DNA of 29,002 nucleotides, taken from positions 1 to 29,002 of IMG/VR virus record IMGVR_UViG_3300020179_000126; one strand, given 5' to 3'. The translations under genes and the position numbers were made by a program. The notes below the pieces were generated by a model. It was not told the DNA's origin. It did no database searches and was given only the letters and a program-made list of their open reading frames with translations. Positions 22,208-29,002 of this stretch are shown piece after piece. Each line of letters starts with the position of its first letter. The stretch's first letter is position 1. Source of the stretch: a virus.

Positions 22208-22608
22208 ATAAAAAACGCATCAGCAAAAACAAAGTACGCACACCCAGTTATTTCATCAAGCGTCTTCGCGATAATGGATTTATCGTGTGGAAAGTTTTCC
22301 AGCAATATGCAAAGATGGACACTCGTTTGTGGACCATCATTGTGGATCCTTGCAACAGCAGTACGTTCATCACCTGTTATCAAAACAAGGATTTTAACGG
22401 AGACATCATGTTTGAAATCAACGACGGGGGCATCCGGTTTGTGAAAAACTTTAGTCTGCGAACCGACAGTATTGAAAGTGTCATATTATTGTTGCTCGAA
22501 AAAGGTATTGGTAATAATGCAAAGAATAGTAGATTTTTCAAAAAACCGGTAAATACTATCAGTGAAAAGTCCGCGCAAGAAAAGCAACAAACAGTCAACA
22601 GCATATAA
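22204..22608 (+). CDS. Unrecognised 134-aa protein after gene 45
   Basis: The ATG at 22204 overlaps the gene 45 stop (ATGA) and is preferred to a TTG at 22192. The protein is basic at the N-terminus (MNKKRISKNKVRTPSYFIKR) and then has a compact alpha/beta domain: LRDNGFIVWKVFQQYAKMDT, RLWTIIVDPCNSSTFITCYQ and IMFEINDGG. It ends in a helix and a charged tail. The pattern reads like a conserved phage protein, but I cannot give it a function. Its C-terminus overlaps the next gene by 47 bases if that gene starts at GTG 22562. Confidence 0.75.
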   Translation: MNKKRISKNKVRTPSYFIKRLRDNGFIVWKVFQQYAKMDTRLWTIIVDPCNSSTFITCYQNKDFNGDIMFEINDGGIRFVKNFSLRTDSIESVILLLLEKGIGNNAKNSRFFKKPVNTISEKSAQEKQQTVNSI

Positions 22609-22924
22609 TTCCCTTTCTGGTAAAAAACCTGAAGCTTCGGTTCGTCCGGAAAACATGGAGAATCTGATTAAAAGCACGTTGCACAATTATTTGCAACAAA
22701 AACTGGAGCTAAAAAGTGAAAGGGCCACAGATATTTCACACTTGGACAGCATTATCAGTGAATATCTGGATTGTTTCATTATCATTGGTTATGACATGCT
22801 CAACAGCCAAATCAATTTCATTCATGCCAAGGACCAAAAAGATGCCGATGCTTTGAGCGCGGCCATTAACCGGTTCTTTTACCAATCCCAAAACAACATT
22901 AAACCAAAAAGTAACGATGATTAA
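22562..22924 (+). CDS. Unrecognised 120-aa protein
   Basis: The start is uncertain: GTG at 22562 gives 120 aa with a disordered basic N-terminus (SPRKKSNKQSTAYNSLSGKK), whereas ATG at 22655 gives 89 aa beginning MENLIKSTLHNYLQQKLELK. The folded part looks alpha/beta, with helix NLIKSTLHNYLQQKLELKSE, strand CFIIIGYDMLNSQINFIHAK and a final helix. There is no recognisable family. It is placed between the gene 45 group and the epimerase; the 8-base overlap with the latter indicates co-transcription. Confidence 0.65.
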   Translation: MKSPRKKSNKQSTAYNSLSGKKPEASVRPENMENLIKSTLHNYLQQKLELKSERATDISHLDSIISEYLDCFIIIGYDMLNSQINFIHAKDQKDADALSAAINRFFYQSQNNIKPKSNDD

Positions 22925-23807
22925 CAATGCGCTGATCCTGGGAGGGGGATTTGTGGGAAAAAGCATGTCGGCCAAACTAAAAAGTTTGGAACATGTGAAA
23001 ACTGTGGACATGGTTCGCCGGGAATTTTTGGATTATACCCAACCAGAAAAACTTCGGGAATATCTAGAAAAAGGAAAACCGGATTATTTGATCAGTGCGG
23101 CAGGTTATACTGGTTCACCCAACGTGGAAGGTTGTGAAACCAATTGGCAAGATTGTTATTTTTGGAATGTTTTGGTTCCGGTTCGCATTGCCAAGGTATG
23201 CAAAGAATTGGATGTGCCTTTCATCAACATTGGCAGTGGTTGCATTTATGATCATCAAGACAAAATTTACAGTGAATATGACATGCCTAATTTTGGTATA
23301 TTCAGCAATCGCAGCAGTTTTTACAGTAAAACCAAACATCTTTGCGAGGAAAAACTGGAAGATTATCCTTGCTACACATTCCGCATTCGCATTCCTTATG
23401 ATGAAAGTTACACAACCAAAAATTATCTTTATAAACTTTTGAAATATGACAATCTGATCAGTCTGAAAAACAGCATCACCAGTCTAAATCTTCTAAACGA
23501 ATTCACAGATTTTTTCATTAATCTGGAACAAAAACCGGAACCGGGCGTTTACAATGTGGTCAACAACGGTGTGGTCCGGGGACAGGATGTGATCCAGCTT
23601 TTGAAAGAGCATGGTCTGGAAAATAAAAACTGGAAAATATTGGGTTATGATGAAATGAATTTCCGAGTTAATCGTAGTAATTGCATGCTTTCTTGTCAAA
23701 AAATTGAAAGTCTTGGATACAAACCAAAATATGTGATTGATGATCTTAATGAAAATATCCGGGGGTTTGCCAATGCTGTCAAAAATATTCAAGCTGATCA
23801 AGCTTAA
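22917..23807 (+). CDS. RmlD-like NAD-dependent sugar epimerase/reductase
   Basis: This 296-aa extended short-chain dehydrogenase has an N-terminal nucleotide-binding loop ILGGGFVGKSM (GGGFVG at residues 9-14). YLISAAGYTGSPNVEGCE (about 57-74) follows, then FINIGSGCIYDH with the catalytic Ser/Thr-type position, and the YxxxK pair Y136-S-K-T-K140. The substrate half ends with GVYNVVNNGVVRGQDVIQLL. RmlD and related enzymes make dTDP-rhamnose or modify nucleotide sugars. It may supply donors for the two phage glycosyltransferases nearby. It lies at the end of the replication block, overlapping its neighbours on both sides. Confidence 0.85.
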   Translation: MINNALILGGGFVGKSMSAKLKSLEHVKTVDMVRREFLDYTQPEKLREYLEKGKPDYLISAAGYTGSPNVEGCETNWQDCYFWNVLVPVRIAKVCKELDVPFINIGSGCIYDHQDKIYSEYDMPNFGIFSNRSSFYSKTKHLCEEKLEDYPCYTFRIRIPYDESYTTKNYLYKLLKYDNLISLKNSITSLNLLNEFTDFFINLEQKPEPGVYNVVNNGVVRGQDVIQLLKEHGLENKNWKILGYDEMNFRVNRSNCMLSCQKIESLGYKPKYVIDDLNENIRGFANAVKNIQADQA

Positions 23808-24048
23808 AACGTACAAACGGGGCGACTTTTTTGCCATAACCAAAGGCAAATATGGGGGAGAATTCTGGGTATTGATCAACAAAAATGAAAAAGATTATGA
23901 TTTCCTTTCTTTGCCCAACATGATTAAACGGAATGCTCCTTTTGAAAAAATTGATATGGCAATTAATTGTAAAATAATTGATTTTATTCAAAATCTTCCC
24001 TGCAAGGTGTTTAAAGTTTGTGAAATGCAGTATAAAAAAGCAAAATAA
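23773..24048 (+). CDS. Small KOW/SH3-like protein (91 aa)
   Basis: I choose the ATG at 23773 (MLSKIFKLIKLKTYKRGDFF), which overlaps the epimerase end by 35 bases; an upstream start at 23737 would overlap by 71. The central KRGDFFAITKGKYGGEFWVL resembles a KOW/SH3-type barrel strand pattern. The rest is Lys-rich and helical (CKIIDFIQNLPCKVFKVCEM). It may bind nucleic acid or ribosomes like other KOW proteins, but that is only a pattern guess. It is the last gene before the late adhesin module. Confidence 0.6.
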   Translation: MLSKIFKLIKLKTYKRGDFFAITKGKYGGEFWVLINKNEKDYDFLSLPNMIKRNAPFEKIDMAINCKIIDFIQNLPCKVFKVCEMQYKKAK

Positions 24049-24049
24049 T

Positions 24050-24057
24050 TATAAATA
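24050..24057 (+). promoter_or_regulatory. Late promoter box (perfect TATAAATA)
   Basis: TATAAATA ends 5 bases before the ATG at 24063, with no -35-like sequence. It opens the right-hand late module just after the last replication-block stop codon. Confidence 0.72.
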
Positions 24058-24062
24058 ATAAT

Positions 24063-24248
24063 ATGATCAAAAACGTACCATTTGTGCAGCCCAAACCCCA
24101 AGTCAGCCCCATTTCCGGTCAAATGACCAAGCCGGTCATTGTGGAACGTCAGGTGGGCAAAAATATCATGAAAGAAGCACAATGGATTGATCCTGCTTCG
24201 GGAACACTCTTTCTGCGCGGTATTGTCAGTGTGGAAGAGAAAAAATAA
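24063..24248 (+). CDS. Unrecognised small late protein (61 aa)
   Basis: No family is recognised. The protein is Pro/Gln/Val-rich at the start (MIKNVPFVQPKPQVSPISGQ), with ERQVGKNIMKEAQWIDPASG and FLRGIVSVEE forming a possible small beta domain. It starts 5 bases after a perfect late box and 9 bases separate its stop from the first adhesin gene, so it is made with the adhesin. A minor tail or capsid-decoration role is possible, but nothing in the sequence proves it. Confidence 0.68.
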   Translation: MIKNVPFVQPKPQVSPISGQMTKPVIVERQVGKNIMKEAQWIDPASGTLFLRGIVSVEEKK

Positions 24249-24257
24249 CAGATTGTT

Positions 24258-25643
24258 GTGAGTAATGCATCCAACCTTGCAAACATTGCTCTGCCCGATT
24301 TTGGTCAATCCGGGCAAATATTAACGTCCACAGGCAGCACAACTGCCCCGGTTTTTTCCGCAATTCCTATTGCTGACGTTAACACAGTTTTTCTTGCCGG
24401 TAGCGGAACCACGATTGAAGTGGGGACAAGCAACAGCAGTGTCAAAGTAAACATTTTGAATTGTCCGGATTGGAAAGTGGGACAAACCGGTCGTAATCTT
24501 TACAATGAATCAGGATCAAACCGAGTCAGCAGAATGCGTTCGCTCAGTTCCGATTTTGCCCGACACATTGATTTTGTTATAGCTCAAAATGCTCCTCTCA
24601 GTGGAAACGGAGGATTTCGTGTGGAACAGGTTGTTCCCACCCCTATTGGAGGGGCCACAGCCGCGAATGCGGTAGGTGCTGTTGTGATGTTGGATGGTCG
24701 GGTATTTTTCGCTGGTTACAGTGGTAATTATTGCACCATTTGGGACCCTAAAACCAATACATTGAGATATGCAACAGGAGCAGCAAGTGGATGGGGGGGT
24801 GCTCCTTATGCTAATGCGGGTTGTCTGTTGCTTGCGGATGGCCGGGTATTAACCATTCCTCATAATGGTTCCTATATTCGCATATACAATCCGGCCACAG
24901 ATACTGTGTTCACAAATTCACAAGCCATAGGAGGAGGAGCACCCGGAGCTTATGAAGGGGGTGTGGTCATGTCGGATGGACAGGTGTTTTTGTGTGCTAC
25001 CCAATCTGGAAAAGCACATGTAATTTATGACCCGGTTACCGATGTTATCACTACACCTACCGGAGGTGCTGCAACTGCAGGAGGCACCTACAAATATGAA
25101 AGTGCTTGCTTGCTTCGGGATGGAAGGGTATTTGTGGTTCCTTATAGCGCTAATATACCCCTGATTTACAATCCCAGCTCAAATGATTTTACCACCCCAA
25201 ACGGAAATTATGGAGCAGGTAATTACAAATATGTTGGAGGAGTTTTGATGGCGGATGGCCGGGTTTTTTGTGTTCCGGAACACGCAACAACAGCCCGCAT
25301 TTATGATCCGGTCACCAACACAACAACGACTCCGGCCGGAACCTATGGTGCTTATAATTTTGGGGGGCTTTTGCTTCCGGACGGAAGAATTTTTATTGCC
25401 CCGGGCGGACTCAGCACCGCATTTGCAACCAAAATATATGACCCAGTGACAGACACTCTTAGCACACCATGCCCGGGGGTTGATTTTGGGGGTAGTAACA
25501 TGTATGGTATTTGCATGCTGCCGGATGGCACAATAGTTGGTGCTCCTATAGCAGGAACCACCATTTATACCATGAAAGTTCCCAATTTTGCCATGTTTTC
25601 GCCGCAAGCTGTCACCAGCCCAAACATGCAAAGAGGTGGTTAA
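24258..25643 (+). CDS. Seven-blade kelch-like tail adhesin 1
   Basis: This 461-aa protein starts with GTG, its N-terminus (SNASNLANIALPDFG) matching those of the two paralogues. Residues about 1-66 are a Ser/Thr/Gly-rich entry segment. Residues about 69-135 are the shared domain (NCPDWKVGQTGRNLY). From about 140 to 440 there are seven repeats of 40-47 residues, each centred on L-x-D-G-R-V-F and followed by a Y-D-P-x-T-N/D-T turn: LDGRVFFAGY, ADGRVLTIPH, SDGQVFLCAT, RDGRVFVVPY, ADGRVFCVPE, PDGRIFIAPG and PDGTIVGAPI. Seven kelch/galactose-oxidase-like blades predict a closed beta-propeller. Its place in a late module suggests a receptor-binding tail fibre or spike. It is the most divergent of the three. 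Confidence 0.82.
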   Translation: MSNASNLANIALPDFGQSGQILTSTGSTTAPVFSAIPIADVNTVFLAGSGTTIEVGTSNSSVKVNILNCPDWKVGQTGRNLYNESGSNRVSRMRSLSSDFARHIDFVIAQNAPLSGNGGFRVEQVVPTPIGGATAANAVGAVVMLDGRVFFAGYSGNYCTIWDPKTNTLRYATGAASGWGGAPYANAGCLLLADGRVLTIPHNGSYIRIYNPATDTVFTNSQAIGGGAPGAYEGGVVMSDGQVFLCATQSGKAHVIYDPVTDVITTPTGGAATAGGTYKYESACLLRDGRVFVVPYSANIPLIYNPSSNDFTTPNGNYGAGNYKYVGGVLMADGRVFCVPEHATTARIYDPVTNTTTTPAGTYGAYNFGGLLLPDGRIFIAPGGLSTAFATKIYDPVTDTLSTPCPGVDFGGSNMYGICMLPDGTIVGAPIAGTTIYTMKVPNFAMFSPQAVTSPNMQRGG

Positions 25644-25649
25644 ATAATA

Positions 25650-25667
25650 TATAAATAAGAATAAATA
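25650..25667 (+). promoter_or_regulatory. Double late promoter box
   Basis: A perfect TATAAATA (25650-25657) is followed 2 bases later by AATAAATA (25660-25667), which ends 5 bases before the ATG at 25673. The second box has the usual spacing; the first would give a short leader of about 10 bases. Confidence 0.62.
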
Positions 25668-25672
25668 ACATT

Positions 25673-26011
25673 ATGGACAAAATCAACATTTACGACGTGG
25701 GCAATTGTTACGAATATATAGACAACGAAGGAGTTGTTGCTGCTCGTTATCCCAAGCCTTTGAGTCTTTTAAATCGTCATGGTGACGACACCAAATGGCA
25801 AGAAAGATTTAATATATTGGATGGCACCCCCATCGTTTGGAAACGGATACGGCAGGAACGCAACAAACTGCTTTCTGAAACGGATTGGACGCAAATTCCT
25901 GATTGCACGGTAAATAAGCAGGCTTGGTTGGATTATCGCAATGCTCTTCGCAACCTGCCCCAGAATTTCAATAATCCTTTAGAAGTTGTTTGGCCCACGA
26001 AACCCGCTTAA
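25673..26011 (+). CDS. Tail-fibre/tail assembly chaperone-like protein
   Basis: This 112-aa protein ends with the pattern of phage tail assembly chaperones of the XkdW/Phage_tail_APC type: a helix with RxxRxxLLSETDWTQIPDC, then WLDYRNALRNLPQNF and a closing PLEVVWPTKPA. The N-terminal half (about 1-60) has IYDVGNCYEYIDNEGVVAAR and differs from the family core. In other phages such proteins sit beside fibre genes and aid fibre folding or assembly. Here it is between adhesins 1 and 2, with its own late boxes and a terminator. The family match is good; its partner is inferred from position. Confidence 0.78.
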   Translation: MDKINIYDVGNCYEYIDNEGVVAARYPKPLSLLNRHGDDTKWQERFNILDGTPIVWKRIRQERNKLLSETDWTQIPDCTVNKQAWLDYRNALRNLPQNFNNPLEVVWPTKPA

Positions 26012-26014
26012 AAA

Positions 26015-26038
26015 CATCAGCAACGCTGGTGGTTTTTT
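26015..26038 (+). terminator. Rho-independent terminator
   Basis: Stem CATCAGC / GCTGGTG (one G-T pair), loop AAC, then a G and six T. It lies 3 bases after the chaperone-like stop and just before the late box of adhesin 2, separating the two transcripts. Confidence 0.75.
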
Positions 26039-26046
26039 AATAAATA
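26039..26046 (+). promoter_or_regulatory. Late promoter box (AATAAATA)
   Basis: AATAAATA lies 7 bases before the ATG at 26054, directly after the T run of the terminator. This tight terminator-promoter pair gives adhesin 2 separate late expression. Confidence 0.58.
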
Positions 26047-26053
26047 ATAATAC

Positions 26054-27391
26054 ATGAGCAGGGCAAGTGTAACCGCATTATTTGGCGTATCCAGTTTTGA
26101 ACAAGCATATTATGCTTTGCGCACACGCGGCTCCACACTCAATCCAGTATTTTCTGCAACAAGACCGGGCGGACCGCAACCAACAGTCACAACGTTTGAA
26201 AATCTGAGCAGCAGCGGTTTCAACACAGTTCGAGATGTTAACGCCAACACAGTCACTTTTAACCTGAACACATGTCCCAATTGGACAGTGGGGGAAACAG
26301 GAAAACCTCTTTATCAAGAAACAGTAGCCAATCGTGTCAGCCAACAAGTCAGCTTGAGCGCTCAATTTCTGGCGCATCTTCAATTTGTGGTCAGTCAAAC
26401 CACACCCATGACCGGGGCGGAAATACTCACCACACCCAGCGGAAATTATCCGGGAGGGGGCGCATATGATGGTGCCGTTTTGTTGCTGGATGGCCGGGTG
26501 TTTTGTGTTCCATATGGTGCAACAGTTGCACGGGTATATGATCCAGCCACAAATACCATGACAACACCGGGCGGAAATTATACGTCCACTGCTCACGCCG
26601 GGGGTTGTCTTATGACAGACGGGCGGGTGTTTTGTGTTCCTTATAATGCTTCGTTTGCCAGAATTTATGATCCAGCCACAAACACCATTACTACTCCTGG
26701 GGGAAATTACGGAGCGTTAGCAAATAAACATACTCATGCAGTAAATCTTCCCGATGGTCGGGTGTTTGTTATTCCTTTTGGTGCAACAATTGCCAGGATA
26801 TATGATCCAGTAACTAATACAATGACAACACCAGCTGGAACATATGCCGCGAGTCATGACGGGGGTGTTCTGATGGCGGATGGCCGGGTGTTTATGCCTC
26901 CTTTTGATGGTTCCGTGGCAATGATTTATAACCCTTATAATGATTCATTAAGCACACCCGGAGGTGCCACCGGATCATTTCCCAGCGGAGGCAATAAACA
27001 TACAGACGCAGTTTTATTGCCGGATGGCCGGGTGTTTTGTGTTCCTCTTGACAGAATAGTTGCTATCATATATGACCCAGTTACAAATATTTTTTCAACG
27101 CCTGTTGGGTCATATCAGGGGGTAAATGGTAATGAAGGCGGTGTGTTGTTGCCGGATGGTCGGGTGTTTTGTGTTCCAAGTAGCACTAACGCTCAAAGAA
27201 TTTATGATCCGGCCACAAATACATGCACTACCCCATCTGGAACAATGTCTGGTCATGAACAAGGAATTTTAATGTTGGATGGCCGGGTGTTTTGTGTTCC
27301 TTTTACTACTACAGTTGCAAGAATAGTACAAATATACAACAATGCTAATTTCTCCCCGGCAGCTTCAACAGGATCTTGTTTAAATAGATAA
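26054..27391 (+). CDS. Seven-blade kelch-like tail adhesin 2
   Basis: This 445-aa protein has the same plan as adhesin 1. The N-terminal segment (about 1-72) differs at the very start (MSRASVTALFGVSSFEQAYY). The shared domain is CPNWTVGETGKPLYQETVAN, with SLSAQFLAHLQFVVSQTTPM. Seven blades follow: LDGRVFCVPY, TDGRVFCVPY, PDGRVFVIPF, ADGRVFMPPF, PDGRVFCVPL, PDGRVFCVPS and LDGRVFCVPF. Blades are more alike than in adhesin 1, and five share an identical 17-bp DNA word, which suggests recent repeat exchange. The last ~20 residues (NNANFSPAASTGSCLNR) match the tail of adhesin 3. It has its own late box and follows a terminator. Confidence 0.82.
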   Translation: MSRASVTALFGVSSFEQAYYALRTRGSTLNPVFSATRPGGPQPTVTTFENLSSSGFNTVRDVNANTVTFNLNTCPNWTVGETGKPLYQETVANRVSQQVSLSAQFLAHLQFVVSQTTPMTGAEILTTPSGNYPGGGAYDGAVLLLDGRVFCVPYGATVARVYDPATNTMTTPGGNYTSTAHAGGCLMTDGRVFCVPYNASFARIYDPATNTITTPGGNYGALANKHTHAVNLPDGRVFVIPFGATIARIYDPVTNTMTTPAGTYAASHDGGVLMADGRVFMPPFDGSVAMIYNPYNDSLSTPGGATGSFPSGGNKHTDAVLLPDGRVFCVPLDRIVAIIYDPVTNIFSTPVGSYQGVNGNEGGVLLPDGRVFCVPSSTNAQRIYDPATNTCTTPSGTMSGHEQGILMLDGRVFCVPFTTTVARIVQIYNNANFSPAASTGSCLNR

Positions 27392-27397
27392 TAATAT

Positions 27398-28765
27398 ATG
27401 AGCAAAAATGTAAATCTGGCACTTTTGGGAACACTGGATACAACCACCCCGGAACAATTTCTGGTTAGTACCGGTCCGGAATCAATCCCCAATTTTCAAA
27501 ACATTAATCTTTTGCCTTCAGGAAACACAAATTTCATTGCAGGCAGCGGAGTAACGCTGAATGAAAGCGGCACCACCGCTCAATATTCCCAGTTGGTTTG
27601 TCCGCAATGGCACATTGGCCAGACCGGAAAAATGCTTTATGGTGAAAACAGAACCACAATTGTGGGGGGATTCAGCGCCCGAACAAGCCAGCAAATCAGT
27701 TTAAGTGCCCAATGTTTTCAACATTTTCAATATGTTACAAGTTTGAATAAACCTGTCACCGGAGCAGAAGTTTTATACACTCCCGGTGGAACATTTCCGG
27801 CAGCTGGAAACAGTTATGTGGGAGGTGTGTTGCTTCCGGATGGTCGGGTGTTTTGTGTTCCAGCGGGTGCAACAGTTGCACGGGTATATGATCCTCGAAC
27901 AAATACTTTGTCCGCGTTGTCTCCGGCTTATCCGGGAGGCAACGCTTTTTTTGGAGGTTGTTTGCTTCCGGATGGTCGTGTGTTCTGCAGTCCATTTCTA
28001 AACACGGCCGGAAGAATTCATGATGTGGTCAAAGACACAATTTTCGCAACAACAACCATAAGCGGAGGTGGTGGCACAACTGAAAGCTGTGCTCTTTTAC
28101 CGGATGGCCGCGTGTTTTTGGCTCCTTACAGTTCAACAACGTTCCGGATATATGATCCAGTAACAGATACGGTCACTTCACTTTCTCAAACACATGCGGA
28201 AACACAACCCGCTTATGACGGATGTGTGACCATGTTGGATGGTCGCATCTATATGGTTCCTCATAGTGCGTCCCGGTCAAGAATTTACAATCCGTTCACA
28301 AATCAAATCACAACACCGGCCGGAACATTTCCCAGCGGAGCAGGTTCAAATTATGGAACCGGAGGTGTTTTGATGGCGGATGGTCGCGTATTTTGCGTAC
28401 CGGACGGTGGATCCGTGGCCACAATATACAATCCTTACACCGACCAATTAACAACACCCAACGGGGGATTTCCCGGAATAGAGGGACCATACAGCACCGG
28501 ATGTTTGCTGCCGGACGGACGCATATTTTTATGTCCGCAAGATGCAAATCTTGCAAAAATATATGATCCATTGACGGATAGCATGTCAACACCTTCTGGT
28601 GCTTTTGGAGTGGCTGTCAACAAATATCAAAGCTGTGTTCTTTTGAACAATGGAGATGTGTATTGTGTTCCACAAGAAGTTACCATAGCACGTGCGCTTA
28701 AAGTGGCACACAATGTTGATTTTTCCCCGGCCGCAACCACGGGTCCTCATTTAAATAAATACTGA
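27398..28765 (+). CDS. Seven-blade kelch-like tail adhesin 3
   Basis: This 455-aa paralogue starts MSKNVNLALLGTLDTTTPEQ. The shared domain follows (CPQWHIGQTGKMLYGENRTT, then SLSAQCFQHFQYV). The seven blades are PDGRVFCVPA, PDGRVFCSPF, PDGRVFLAPY, LDGRIYMVPH, ADGRVFCVPD, PDGRIFLCPQ and a degenerate NNGDVYCVPQ. The C-terminal segment (AHNVDFSPAATTGPHLNKY) matches adhesin 2. Only 6 bases separate it from the adhesin 2 stop, with a weak TTAAATA 11 bases upstream, so it may be read with adhesin 2. It is likely a receptor- or glycan-binding virion protein; no lyase or hydrolase motif is seen. Confidence 0.82.
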   Translation: MSKNVNLALLGTLDTTTPEQFLVSTGPESIPNFQNINLLPSGNTNFIAGSGVTLNESGTTAQYSQLVCPQWHIGQTGKMLYGENRTTIVGGFSARTSQQISLSAQCFQHFQYVTSLNKPVTGAEVLYTPGGTFPAAGNSYVGGVLLPDGRVFCVPAGATVARVYDPRTNTLSALSPAYPGGNAFFGGCLLPDGRVFCSPFLNTAGRIHDVVKDTIFATTTISGGGGTTESCALLPDGRVFLAPYSSTTFRIYDPVTDTVTSLSQTHAETQPAYDGCVTMLDGRIYMVPHSASRSRIYNPFTNQITTPAGTFPSGAGSNYGTGGVLMADGRVFCVPDGGSVATIYNPYTDQLTTPNGGFPGIEGPYSTGCLLPDGRIFLCPQDANLAKIYDPLTDSMSTPSGAFGVAVNKYQSCVLLNNGDVYCVPQEVTIARALKVAHNVDFSPAATTGPHLNKY

Positions 28766-28785
28766 TTGTTTTATAAAAAAAATCA
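28763..28785 (+). terminator. Weak AT-rich hairpin after adhesin 3
   Basis: TGATT/AATCA arms, extended by T-A pairs with one mismatch around a 3-base ATA loop, begin at the stop codon of adhesin 3. No G/C-rich stem or clean T run follows, so termination is doubtful. Confidence 0.25.
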
Positions 28786-28792
28786 ATAAATT
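28785..28792 (+). promoter_or_regulatory. Possible late promoter box (AATAAATT)
   Basis: AATAAATT lies 6 bases before the TTG at 28799. Its spacing matches the other late boxes, but its last base differs from the TAAATA core. Confidence 0.35.
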
Positions 28793-28798
28793 CTTTTG

Positions 28799-29002
28799 TT
28801 GAAAAAGATTTTTATCAGTCTGGGTGCATACAAAGGGGACAGTACTGATGCTTTTTTTGACAGCAAACGCATAGACAAGGAATATCACCTTTTGCTTTAT
28901 GAACCAAACAAACAGTGTCCAGAAATATTAAAAACAAAATATCCATCTGCTGAAATTGTAAACAAAGCGGTTTCTGACAAGGATGGCGAAGCAATTTTTT
29001 AT
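28799..29002 (+). CDS. FkbM-like methyltransferase, partial
   Basis: The visible 68 codons run off the right end without a stop. They begin KKIFISLGAYKGDSTDAFF, matching the glycine-rich SAM-binding entry of FkbM-type methyltransferases (usual pattern V-G-A-x-x-G). EYHLLLYEPNKQCPEIL follows (the acidic-Pro F-E-P-like position), then AEIVNKAVSDKDGEAIFY (the usual A-x-x-x-x-x-G strand). No ATG fits; TTG at 28799 (or the adjacent TTG at 28796) is the only sensible start, in line with other TTG starts here. FkbM enzymes O-methylate sugars, which fits the glycosyltransferase and epimerase genes nearby. Confidence 0.68.
   Translation, partial: MKKIFISLGAYKGDSTDAFFDSKRIDKEYHLLLYEPNKQCPEILKTKYPSAEIVNKAVSDKDGEAIFY

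Larger units (their letters stand above)
24675..28710 (+). repeat. Kelch-like blade repeats across three adhesin genes
   Basis: Twenty-one blade repeats (seven per gene) of about 120-145 bp occur in three genes. Some stretches are identical at DNA level: the 17-mer CGGGTGTTTTGTGTTCC occurs exactly at 26495, 26624, 27029, 27161 and 27284 in the second gene and at 27845 in the third. The first gene has a near-copy at 25259 (one T more, one G fewer). These could support unequal recombination between blades and genes. Confidence 0.85.

Noticed and set aside
25179-26596. Long antisense frames on the minus strand (150 and 172 aa) opposite the adhesins
   Set aside because: They are Cys/Ile-rich mirror images of the blade repeats, with no start signals or promoter boxes, and disappear outside the repetitive part.
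27380-27386. TTAAATA before adhesin 3 as a late box
   Set aside because: It lies within the last codons of adhesin 2, has an 11-base gap and lacks the usual first bases; mentioned only in the gene entry.
24258-28765. Regular repeats at 120-145 bp spacing, at first sight like a tandem or CRISPR-type array
   Set aside because: The repeats lie in one open reading frame per gene, vary at third positions and encode beta-propeller blades; there are no identical short repeats with unique spacers.
1-29002. tRNA genes
   Set aside because: All gaps are 50 bases or less and I found no cloverleaf-like sequence with a T-arm GTTCRA motif in a non-coding stretch.

Overview
The window is about 29 kb of a tailed-phage genome related to the T4 group, AT-rich and tightly packed. 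Genes on a strand usually abut or overlap through ATGA, GTGA, TTGA or TAATG junctions. No gap is longer than about 50 bases, and I see no rRNA, tRNA, IS element or CRISPR array. The evidence for a T4-type phage is a nearly complete replication, recombination and late-transcription core: UvsY, UvsW, gp55 late sigma, gp47/gp46, gp43 polymerase, UvsX, gp41 helicase, a gp59-like loader, gp32 and gp45. The host cannot be named from this sequence. Shine-Dalgarno sequences are almost absent, and GTG and TTG starts are common.

Layout. Positions 1-5223 are mostly minus strand: a partial gene, an ArdC-like antirestriction protein, two paralogous small proteins that look like tandem helix-turn-helix domains, a metallophosphoesterase, several small unrecognised (probably late or virion) proteins and a GIY-YIG nuclease; a 74-aa gene at 1267-1491 lies on the plus strand. 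Positions 5243-24048 are the plus-strand core: uvsY-uvsW-55-47-46, a glycosyltransferase, gene 43, one reversed late gene (14160-14951), an unrecognised small gene, uvsX, a second glycosyltransferase, gene 41, a DHH-family phosphoesterase, a 90-aa protein, the gp59-like gene, gene 32, a 144-aa protein, gene 45, two unrecognised proteins, an RmlD-like epimerase and a small KOW-like protein. Positions 24063-28765 are a late adhesin module: a 61-aa protein, three paralogous proteins each with seven kelch-like blades, and a tail-assembly-chaperone-like protein between the first and second. A partial FkbM-like methyltransferase runs off the right end.

How it fits together. The gp55 homologue matches the TATAAATA-like boxes found just before the presumed late genes. 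A second promoter class (TTGACA-like, 15-16 bp, TAnnAT-like) precedes the metallophosphoesterase, the helix-turn-helix pair and gene 32. In both classes the box usually sits 5-7 bases before the start codon, so many transcripts should be leaderless or nearly so. Four late-type proteins, including the ArdC homologue, carry a Leu-Asn-Glu motif 11-25 residues from the N-terminus. That fits the (Leu/Ile)-X-Glu cleavage rule of the T4 prohead protease. My main hypothesis is that these proteins, including an antirestriction protein, are packaged in the capsid and delivered with the DNA.
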